Positions 1 through 5,288 of a stretch of 26,769 nt of DNA are shown one piece after another. The translations under genes and the position numbers were made by a program. The stretch spans positions 1 through 26,769 of IMG/VR virus record IMGVR_UViG_3300020214_000096, one strand, 5' to 3'. The stretch's first letter is position 1. Each line of letters starts with the position of its first letter. The notes beneath the pieces are model-generated. The model worked only from the letters and a program-made list of their open reading frames with translations, ran no database searches and was not told where the DNA came from. The DNA comes from a virus.

Positions 1-789
1 ATTAGTTCCTTCTTTTATTTTGTTGATAATTTGAACAGTTTGTAATATTTGTTGATCTAAGTCTAGATTGTTGGTATCTATGATAGCAGAAGCAACATCT
101 TTAATTTGTTCTACTTGTCTTTCGGATGAGTGAATCATTTCATCTGTCGCCATCAGTTTACCATCTCGTTTGATCAATCTTTTGTTTAAAGTTTCTTGTG
201 TAGCATCGAAGTATACAACAAATCCATTTGGTTGCTGAAGAATGCTATTGGCCTCAATTAGATATCTAACATCCGATATTAAAATAGCTACAACATTATC
301 GTTTACAACATCAATTAAGTTTTCAGAATTCGTTGTAGTATTGCGATATATTTTTTTTGCTCTGTTGATAGCCCAGGAAGTAAAACAATTAACATCAAAA
401 CTTCTACACATGTCTCCGGCCTTCTGCAAAAAAGCTCTGGGCTTAACCCCCTCTGTTTCAATAGGAAGGTTATTAATATCGTGAACTAATTGAATAAATC
501 TGTCGTAATCTGGAATGTTTCCTAAAGATGAATTGCCGTAGATGTCGTATATTACTTCGTGTAATGCAAAAAGTTTTCTTGACTGTTCTTTTTCGCCTTT
601 TATATTTTTTTTAATTGAAGCCATTTCGTATAACGGCAGCGCGTAGAAGATATGATCCCATTTTATATTGCCTGCAGTTGTTTGAATACAGCCCTTGGGC
701 ACAAGGTATTCGGCTACGCTTGTCTTTCCGGACCCAGCTTTGCCAGCTAATCCAATAATAATTGGGTGACCACTTTGATACTTAATCAT
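1..789 (-). CDS. Deoxynucleoside monophosphate kinase-like P-loop protein (3' end off the window)
   Basis: This open reading frame continues past the left edge; 263 codons are visible. The N-terminus has a Walker A loop, GKAGSGKT, at residues 16-23. Further on come a 'FLQKAGDMCRSFD..CFTSW' segment and an 'ISDVRY..EA' segment followed by a strand, laid out like phage T4 gene 1 dNMP kinase. Such kinases phosphorylate dNMPs to dNDPs in the cytoplasm and feed phage DNA synthesis, which fits ThyX and NrdJ elsewhere in the window. The ATG at 789 is the first start after an in-frame TAA. It has no Shine-Dalgarno sequence, but a TATAAT lies exactly 8 nt before it, so the mRNA may be leaderless. The P-loop kinase fold is clear; the substrate is inferred. 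Confidence 0.72.
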   Translation of the reverse strand, partial: MIKYQSGHPIIIGLAGKAGSGKTSVAEYLVPKGCIQTTAGNIKWDHIFYALPLYEMASIKKNIKGEKEQSRKLFALHEVIYDIYGNSSLGNIPDYDRFIQLVHDINNLPIETEGVKPRAFLQKAGDMCRSFDVNCFTSWAINRAKKIYRNTTTNSENLIDVVNDNVVAILISDVRYLIEANSILQQPNGFVVYFDATQETLNKRLIKRDGKLMATDEMIHSSERQVEQIKDVASAIIDTNNLDLDQQILQTVQIINKIKEGTN

Positions 790-797
790 ATCTTAAC

Positions 798-806
798 ATT
801 ATACCA
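798..806 (-). promoter_or_regulatory. Extended -10 promoter TGGTATAAT, likely leaderless
   Basis: The minus strand reads TGGTATAAT, then 8 nt (GTTAAGAT), then the kinase ATG at 789. The TGn extension makes a good -35 box unnecessary, and none is visible. Transcription would start at or next to the ATG. The thyX promoter has the same spacing. Confidence 0.6.
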
Positions 807-812
807 TTTGAT

Positions 813-1238
813 CTAGATATTGTTCTGCCTAACCTGAAAATTGTCCAAAAATTTATTAGCTAAACTATCTGCTTCTGCAACGTTGTTTCTCTGAACCTGA
901 ACAAGCCTAAACCTGTATACGGATTTTATTTCTTCTATTGTCATTAGAAGCGGCAACAACGAAGAATTTTTGCAAGCCCATTTTTGATTTACGTGATTAG
1001 CCACAACAGAAGAATCCGTATAAATGATTGGATCAACAAAATCAGACATCGTACAAATAAGCAATGCGGTTATCACGGCCTCATATTCGGCTTCGTTATT
1101 TGTCCTTGCTCCAAGACCCCTGGCAAATTCCACTACTTTTTTTTTATTTTTATAAACAATAACAGCGCAAGCAGCATCACCAAATTTTTTTTGTCCTTGC
1201 CCCCTTGAGGCTCCATCGCAAAAAACTTCTACGTTCAA
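813..1238 (-). CDS. rnhA: Ribonuclease HI
   Basis: This 141-residue protein has the RNase H1 active site: D8 in 'FCDGASRG', E51 in 'TNNEAEYEAV', D75 in 'YTDSS' and D124 in 'NVAEADSLAN'. RNase HI cuts the RNA of RNA-DNA hybrids, so in a phage it would remove primers or R-loops. The length fits the catalytic domain alone, with no hybrid-binding domain. The start is a TTG at 1238: an in-frame TAG lies three codons upstream and TTG is the only start codon between them. It begins 1 nt after the TGA of the upstream gene, so translation is probably coupled. It sits between an unknown small protein and the dNMP kinase. The family call is firm; the TTG start is forced by the sequence. Confidence 0.9.
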   Translation of the reverse strand: MNVEVFCDGASRGQGQKKFGDAACAVIVYKNKKKVVEFARGLGARTNNEAEYEAVITALLICTMSDFVDPIIYTDSSVVANHVNQKWACKNSSLLPLLMTIEEIKSVYRFRLVQVQRNNVAEADSLANKFLDNFQVRQNNI

Positions 1239-1239
1239 A

Positions 1240-1449
1240 TCAAACTATCCCAATGCCAAACGGAATATTTAAAGTTTTTGCCCTATTTGCAATGCTAAAC
1301 TCCTGTCTCGGGGTTGCAACAATATGTGTTGCGTTCAAAGAATATCTTTGGCCGTTATATTCTATTTGGGTTGGAAAATTTAACTCTTGTCTTTTTGAGG
1401 AAAAAAATTCATCTGATGAATTTACGGCTTTATAATGAGCTATATACAT
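1240..1449 (-). CDS. Small hypothetical protein
   Basis: This 69-residue protein resembles nothing I recognise. It is mixed polar and hydrophobic, with no cysteine pairs, signal peptide or membrane segment. The ATG at 1449 lies just after the TAG of the helical protein upstream, and its TGA at 1240-1242 is 1 nt from the RNase H start, so it sits in a tight operon and is probably translated. The central 'IEYNGQRYSLNATHIV' looks like short beta strands. No function can be assigned. Confidence 0.55.
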   Translation of the reverse strand: MYIAHYKAVNSSDEFFSSKRQELNFPTQIEYNGQRYSLNATHIVATPRQEFSIANRAKTLNIPFGIGIV

Positions 1450-1456
1450 AAATGAC

Positions 1457-1981
1457 CTAATAAGATGTAAAATCTTTTTCGGAAAAGAATCCTTTTTCCT
1501 CTCGAGAAGAAGCTATCTGCATAGATTGCATTTTGTCCATTAGCTTTCTCGCAGACTCGGATGAAATTCTTGCCGCAAGCTCCATTGATTCAGATAGTTG
1601 AACTATAGCTTCAACGGCCGAAAGGGCAGTAAATTCAGAATCTGCAGCCACAGCGGCAGCAGCCTCTCTTTCTGCCTCATTCTTTCCAACCCTATTAGCT
1701 TTGTAAATTCTTTTATATTTAGCCTCAAGAAGTTTGTGTTGAGCTCTAGCAATTCCGGCGAATCGGGCGGCTCTACCATAGGCATTGGATGATCTAGCAA
1801 CCAGGGACGCTATATCACTGATACTCAAATCTACATAGTTGGGATCTGGTATTTCTATGTAATATTGATCAAGTTGATCTTGAGAAGCTATCGTCTTCAT
1901 TAATTGTTGAAGTTGTGGACCCACAATTGAATGTACTGCGTCAATAAAATCTACTGTATTAACAAAATTTTCATTCATCAT
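1457..1981 (-). CDS. Helical phage protein, possible UvsY-like recombination mediator
   Basis: This 174-residue protein is almost wholly alpha-helical. Its centre (about residues 80-165) is a long Ala/Glu/Lys-rich helical stretch with no cysteine or membrane segment. The order of parts recalls small phage recombination mediators such as T4 UvsY: an N-terminal helix, a basic 'KYKRIYKANRVGKNEAERE' stretch, then acidic and Ala-rich helices ending in 'ARKLMDKMQSM'. That is a likeness of architecture only. It follows the sigma-like gene, and its ATG at 1981 overlaps the end of that gene only if the latter is read through a +1 shift at its CGG. It could instead be a virion scaffold or a generic coiled-coil protein. 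Confidence 0.6.
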   Translation of the reverse strand: MMNENFVNTVDFIDAVHSIVGPQLQQLMKTIASQDQLDQYYIEIPDPNYVDLSISDIASLVARSSNAYGRAARFAGIARAQHKLLEAKYKRIYKANRVGKNEAEREAAAAVAADSEFTALSAVEAIVQLSESMELAARISSESARKLMDKMQSMQIASSREEKGFFSEKDFTSY

Positions 1982-2874
1982 CTTCTTCTTTTAATTTTTC
2001 TTTCTTTTTTTCAAAGTATGATCTTAATAATATTTTGTAATCTTCCATGCCGCGGTTCTTCTAGTATTTCCTCTATTTTATTTTTTATTTTTATCAAATG
2101 TTCTCTGACGGTATTGGGATGTTCTGTAATTTTTGCAGCTATTTCTGATGACCTTTGACCATCTACATACCTCCATTTTAAAAGCTGCCTTTCCTGAAGA
2201 GTCAGACGCTCAAAAAGATCATTAATTTCATCTCCCAAAACCCAAAACTCATCAACATTATTATCGAATGTTTGATCTATTTTAGCATACTCGATGGTGT
2301 CTACGTATGCTATGCCCTTATTCATTTCTTCGTTTTCCGAACTGCCGCTTATGTCGTCTTGCGTTATTAAAGGAAATGATTTTCTCCCCAATTGATCAAT
2401 TAATAGTGTGTCTACATTTTTTTTCAAAAGATACAAAAAATAACTGTACAAAAATGCACTGAATGGAATTGGTCCTTTATCTGATTCCCTTTTTTCATAC
2501 CTTGCGATGCATTGCAGGAAAGTAAGTTTTACAGTTTGTTGCACGTCTTCTTCAGAACAATATCTCTTTACCATGTACAAAATTCCGCTTATGCACTCGT
2601 TGACGTGCTTGTAGCCGGCTTGATTTAGTTTGTTTTTCATCAACGAAAGACGAACAAAAGGATCTTTCACGAACAGGGATATAAATCTTCTTACGTCGTA
2701 ATCTGAATAACTGTACTTACCGACATACAGCATTGTTGAATATTTGGTTAAAAAATTATTAAAAACTTTTAGGAGCTCTTCTTGAGCTTTGCTCGAGCCA
2801 GTTTTAGCTTTTGCTATAAGAGCTTGCATTTCCTCTTCTTTAAGGGAATAATACTGTTCCTTGTATGCGGCCAT
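1971..2874 (-). CDS. Sigma-70-like factor read through a +1 shift at CGG (300 aa)
   Basis: Residues about 25-160 resemble sigma region 2 ('GSSKAQEELLKVF', then 'EEDVQQTVKLTFLQCIARYE'). Residues about 220-270 form a region-4 helix-turn-helix ('LTLQERQLLKWRYVDG', 'SSEIAAKITEHPNTVREHL'). It probably redirects host RNA polymerase to phage promoters. I chose the ATG at 2874, which overlaps the preceding TAA as TAATG, over a TTG five codons upstream. The zero frame meets CGG at codon 275 and ends at TGA 2011-2013. A +1 shift there gives a tail beginning GMEDYKILLRSYF, with stop 1971-1973. The shifted product is 300 residues and overlaps the next ATG (1981) by 11 nt, as is usual in this genome. Without the shift a 29-nt gap is left. 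The helix-turn-helix lies before the site, so both products could work. Confidence 0.7.
2050..2052 (-). other. Putative +1 frameshift site 1: CCG CGG CAT
   Basis: This CGG is in frame near the end of the sigma-like gene. Skipping its C reads GGC ATG GAA and continues for 26 codons to a TGA inside the next gene's start region. In the zero frame 12 more codons follow before TGA. This site has the weakest protein support, because it lies beyond the conserved domain, but the gene-overlap geometry supports it. Confidence 0.6.
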
Positions 2875-3417
2875 TATTTGCCTTCCCAATTCGTTATTAG
2901 CGAAGCGTACTCTTTGCGAATATCTTCATAGAAAATTACCTTTGGTATTTCTAATTCAATCGCAAACCTGACGGCCTCCGCCGAATATTTGCTGATAACA
3001 AAAATTAATTTTTCAAATTCAAGTGGATAATATTTTTTAAACCTTTTTATTTTTATTTTACTTTTGTCATCTAAGTAACCTTTTATTTCTAACCATTCTT
3101 TTGTTTTGCTTAAATAAAAATCTGGAGTGTAACCCTTAGTTCCTCTTTTGATTGGAAAAACAAAAACCCTTGGTTCAAATTCAAACTTAATAGAATAACC
3201 GATTTAATATTCTGGCAAAATTGGCTTCCCAATTCGATCGCATATTCATGTCAAGGTCTTTTCTATAACCAGACTTTGTATGCCTGTAGGCATTGCCGCG
3301 TTTTTGCGGTGAAGATTCTTCTAATGATATACTTGATTGATTTTTTTTCTTGAGAGTTAACTTTTTTTTCGTTGATCTTTCCAAAAAAAATTCTTTTGGA
3401 TTTGCATCTGCTGCCAT
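2874..3417 (-). CDS. PD-(D/E)XK endonuclease split by a +1 shift at CGG (180 aa)
   Basis: Residues 1-72 end with 'MRSNWEANFARILN', which carries the helical Glu64 of this nuclease fold. The zero frame then reads CGG TTA TTC TAT and stops at 3187. Skipping the C of CGG (3201) reads G-YSIKFEFEPRVF and continues with 'GYTPDFYLS' (D99) and 'EWLEIKG' (E110, K112), the classic PD...ExK active site, then a Lys-rich segment and the end at 2874-2876 (TAA overlapping the next ATG). The length of 544 nt is 181 codons plus one base. The family occurs widely in phages as a Holliday-junction or Vsr-like nuclease; its exact substrate is unknown. It is the first gene after the promoter at 3451-3479. Neither half alone has all the catalytic residues. 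A plain frameshift mutation is possible, but the pattern across five genes argues otherwise. Confidence 0.78.
3199..3201 (-). other. Putative +1 frameshift site 2: AAT CGG TTA
   Basis: This is codon 73 of the endonuclease gene. In the zero frame only three codons follow before TAA (3187-3189). Skipping the C gives GGT TAT TCT ATT AAG, which continues the nuclease into its PD-(D/E)XK core. No SD-like stimulator or stop codon lies at the site. Confidence 0.78.
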
Positions 3418-3450
3418 AAACCTGGTATCCTTTATTCGCTAACTTGATAT

Positions 3451-3479
3451 ATTATACTTTATATTCAGCAAAAATACAA
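3451..3479 (-). promoter_or_regulatory. Sigma70-type promoter TTGTAT-17-TATAAT
   Basis: The minus strand has TTGTAT (3479-3474), a 17-bp spacer and TATAAT (3456-3451). This places a start near 3444 and a leader of about 27 nt before the endonuclease ATG at 3417. It would drive the nuclease, sigma-like, helical, rnhA and dNMP kinase genes. The -10 is symmetric: on the plus strand TATACT (3453-3458) points towards the divergent 58-residue gene. Confidence 0.7.
3453..3458 (+). promoter_or_regulatory. Possible divergent -10 (TATACT) for the plus-strand gene
   Basis: TATACT overlaps the minus-strand TATAAT, giving one bidirectional -10 region. No good -35 is visible 16-18 bp upstream. A start near 3465 would give a leader of about 44 nt. 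Confidence 0.4.
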
Positions 3480-3496
3480 GTATCAAACCAAAAACT

Positions 3497-3502
3497 AAGG
3501 AG
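3497..3502 (+). promoter_or_regulatory. Strong Shine-Dalgarno AAGGAG
   Basis: AAGGAG lies 6 nt before the ATG at 3509. Most minus-strand genes here depend on overlapping starts and lack such a good site, so this short gene is probably translated strongly. The virion gene at 23043-23657 has the same motif. Confidence 0.8.
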
Positions 3503-3508
3503 AAATAT

Positions 3509-3685
3509 ATGACAACCTCGGCAAGCATTTTCAACAGCATGCGCCAGAACATCAATGAGTCGGTTATTAACGACTTAACGACCACGCTTGGCCTTACGCA
3601 CGAAGACGCTACTAAAGTAGTTATTGATTCTGACGATTTTGATATCGTCGCTTCTGGACTGGAAAATCCAGTAGCTCAATTTTAA
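3509..3685 (+). CDS. 58-residue divergent small protein
   Basis: This is the only plus-strand gene I can support. It encodes 58 residues, MTTSASIFNSMRQNINESVI... to ...LENPVAQF, and is acidic with a probable helix-turn-helix pattern or two short helices. It has no cysteine, signal peptide or membrane segment. Support comes from a perfect AAGGAG 6 nt before the ATG, a strong terminator 27 nt after the TAA, and GC-richer codons (ACG, GAC, GTC, CGC) than most neighbours, like the abundant virion gene at 23043. This looks like a highly expressed single-gene unit. Small divergent phage genes of this kind are often early host-takeover or regulatory proteins, but that is inference. I do not recognise the family. 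Confidence 0.75.
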   Translation: MTTSASIFNSMRQNINESVINDLTTTLGLTHEDATKVVIDSDDFDIVASGLENPVAQF

Positions 3686-3712
3686 TTAGATAATACATAC
3701 TTCATATACAAA

Positions 3713-3739
3713 CCCCCAGGTTTTCCTGGGGGTTTTTTT
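3713..3739 (+). terminator. Rho-independent terminator
   Basis: A perfect 8-bp stem, CCCCCAGG / CCTGGGGG, with a TTTT loop is followed by seven T residues. It ends the 58-residue gene. On the minus strand the same stem is followed by only TTTGTAT, so it may also weakly stop readthrough from the nuclease gene that ends at 3741. Confidence 0.93.
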
Positions 3740-3740
3740 A

Positions 3741-4533
3741 TTATCCTTTATTTGCTCGTTTTAATCTAGCCACACCAGTCGGGCATGCTCCGGACTTTGC
3801 GTGGTCGCAAAAGTAACAAATTCTTTCGTTTTTTGTCGGTGTAAAATTAAAATCATTGACTATTAAATTAATTTTTTCAACAACCCTTTGTTTTACCTGA
3901 TCAAGATCTTCCTGACTATAATCGTGACTCTTTATTCTGCCCGACCTCAAATAGTGTAATGATCCTTTAATTTGTTTTCCAGGAAAAGCCAATGAGGTTG
4001 CAAGAGCATAGATGCCAAGCTGCAAATTGGTGGCTATATCTTTTTGGGCCACTTCTCTTTTTCCAGTTTTATAATCGACTATTTCTACGGTGTCATTTGT
4101 CACATCCACTCTATCTATGTAGCCGATTATTAAATAGTTTCCCAAAACAAAATTAAAACTCATCTCTTTACCGTATACATTAAAAATGCGACCGCTATAT
4201 ATATCATAGAAGTCTTCCAGTATTTGAATGCCAGCTTCATTTAATTCTGTTGATATCTCAGATTTTGGATCTATTGTCTTTTTATATTCGACAAAAGAAA
4301 TTTTCATCTTTTCCAAATCTAGGGTTTCACTTGAGGAAACATGGTCTTCTAGAACCTCATGAACGATATTGCCGCAGTGCCGCTGGCGCCGAAAAACTCC
4401 TTGGCTCTCTCTTGATGTAAGATAAAAAATATTTTGAAGGACACATTTCATATGTGTCTATTCTTGAATAACTAAATTCTGATAATGTTATTTTTTGAAA
4501 CGCATCTAATTCATTTAAATTTTTTAATATCAT
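3741..4533 (-). CDS. Cas4/RecB-like Fe-S nuclease split by a +1 shift at CGG (263 aa)
   Basis: The N-terminal part, in one frame from ATG 4533, reads 'LSEFSYSRIDTYEMCPSKYF', the usual start of the PDDEXK_1/Cas4 family, with Cys31. At codon 54 the frame meets CGG and would stop four codons later. Skipping the C gives 'AAL-GNIVHEVLED' (Gly54, His58), then 'GYIDRVD' (D140), 'EIVDYKTGK' (D153, K155), 'NLQLGIYAL' (Q171) and cysteines 239, 242 and 250. The four Fe-S cysteines and all nuclease motifs are therefore present only in the joined product; one cysteine lies before the site and three after. The length of 793 nt is 264 codons plus one base. It probably acts as a DNA-end nuclease in replication or recombination. 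It is phage-type, with no CRISPR nearby. Confidence 0.88.
4372..4374 (-). other. Putative +1 frameshift site 3: CTG CGG CAA
   Basis: This is codon 54 of the Cas4-like nuclease. The zero frame adds CAA TAT CGT TCA and stops at TGA. Skipping the C yields GGC AAT ATC GTT CAT, the G-x-x-V-H nuclease motif. In this family a Gly is expected at just this place ('aLGxxvHexLE'), which fixes both the site and the amino acid. Confidence 0.88.
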
Positions 4534-4535
4534 TT

Positions 4536-4703
4536 TTAATTTTCTTTTATTTTTGAAACTATATTTCCTTGTTGATCAAATACTGTTCCATTTTCGTCCA
4601 TAATAAAACCATTATTAATGTTCTGATATTTGCCATCACCAATAGCAATCCACCCGGTGGATCCATACTCCATAAAATCATTTTCTAATTTTGGCCAATC
4701 CAT
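4536..4703 (-). CDS. 55-residue hypothetical protein
   Basis: This 55-residue open reading frame runs from ATG 4703 to TAA 4536-4538 and fills the space between two genes. A Shine-Dalgarno AGGAG lies 5 nt before the ATG. The protein begins MDWPKLENDFMEYGSTGWIA and contains 'GDGKYQNINNGFIMDENGTVFDQQGNIVSK', a repeated 'DxNGxVFDxxGN'-like pattern of short beta hairpins. There is no membrane segment or cysteine. The stop is 2 nt from the start of the Cas4-like gene, so the two may be coupled. Function unknown. Confidence 0.7.
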   Translation of the reverse strand: MDWPKLENDFMEYGSTGWIAIGDGKYQNINNGFIMDENGTVFDQQGNIVSKIKEN

Positions 4704-4711
4704 ATAGTCTC

Positions 4712-4918
4712 CTAATTAACAAACACAACTGTGTCATTTATAATATCAATATTATAGTAGTAGCTCAATAAGCCATATAAGTCACGCAATTCAGACTCTG
4801 TTAAATAAAAACCAGCAACACCAGATTGAACGAAAAAACTGCTGGTTTTATCATAATTTTCATATTCAATTAATTTAACATTTTCAATTGACATTCTTCC
4901 TATCTCTGATTTGGGCAT
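4712..4918 (-). CDS. 68-residue hypothetical protein
   Basis: ATG 4918 lies 1 nt after the TAA of the cysteine-rich gene upstream. The protein has a helical, Tyr-rich middle ('SELRDLYGLLSYYYNIDI') and a beta-like end ('DTVVFVN'). It has no cysteine, signal or membrane segment. I recognise no family. Its tight packing in the operon supports it as a real gene. Confidence 0.6.
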   Translation of the reverse strand: MPKSEIGRMSIENVKLIEYENYDKTSSFFVQSGVAGFYLTESELRDLYGLLSYYYNIDIINDTVVFVN

Positions 4919-4919
4919 T

Positions 4920-5288
4920 TTAGTCCTCGTTTACAATTGTAATTGGGTTCCAATTGGGATCATCCATTTTTTCTCTCATGTCTTTGACATAGGAGTCCCA
5001 ATCTCTTTCGTCTTCGCTTTTTTTGATGTACTTTACCTTACCTGCAAAAGGGTTTGATTTAAATCTAACCATAACAACCTTGCCCTGTTGAGTTCTCCAA
5101 CGCAACACTCCGTTTTTGCAGTCGCAAAAATCGTCCGGGTGAGGGTCAATACATCCGTTTGGATCGTATCTGCCGCTGCAACTATTGCATTTTGTATATC
5201 GCCCCTTATCCTGACATCGATTGCACGAAGAACAAAAAGCCCAGCAAGATTTATTTGTAGGATTGGTATATAAGTTTCCGGTTGCCAT
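4920..5288 (-). CDS. Cysteine-rich zinc-binding protein
   Basis: This 122-residue protein has ten cysteines in the first 58 residues, in paired knuckles: 'CWAFCSSCNRC', 'CNSC', 'C..', 'CDCKNGVLRW'. The pattern recalls DnaJ-type or treble-clef zinc fingers and probably binds two zinc ions. The rest is a basic beta-rich segment ('KVVMVRFKSNPFAGKVKYIKK') and an acidic tail. Its ATG overlaps the dnaE stop as TAATG, so the two are coupled. Another zinc-ribbon gene lies on the other side of dnaE. It may bind nucleic acid or the polymerase, but that is inference. Confidence 0.65.
   Translation of the reverse strand: MATGNLYTNPTNKSCWAFCSSCNRCQDKGRYTKCNSCSGRYDPNGCIDPHPDDFCDCKNGVLRWRTQQGKVVMVRFKSNPFAGKVKYIKKSEDERDWDSYVKDMREKMDDPNWNPITIVNED

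Noticed and set aside
984-1208. Plus-strand open frame of 74 codons inside the RNase H gene
   Set aside because: It lies wholly opposite a conserved enzyme gene, has no ribosome site and encodes low-complexity sequence. Other long plus-strand frames, such as 20918-21247 inside nrdJ and 26279-26668 inside the virion gene, are shadows for the same reason.
3741-4533. CRISPR adaptation locus
   Set aside because: Cas4-like folds are common in phage replication modules. No repeats, Cas1 or Cas2 are near.
4741-4765. TATAAT-like strings inside coding regions as promoters
   Set aside because: In an AT-rich genome these are frequent by chance. I kept only those with a TGn extension or a -35 and a sensible position before a start.
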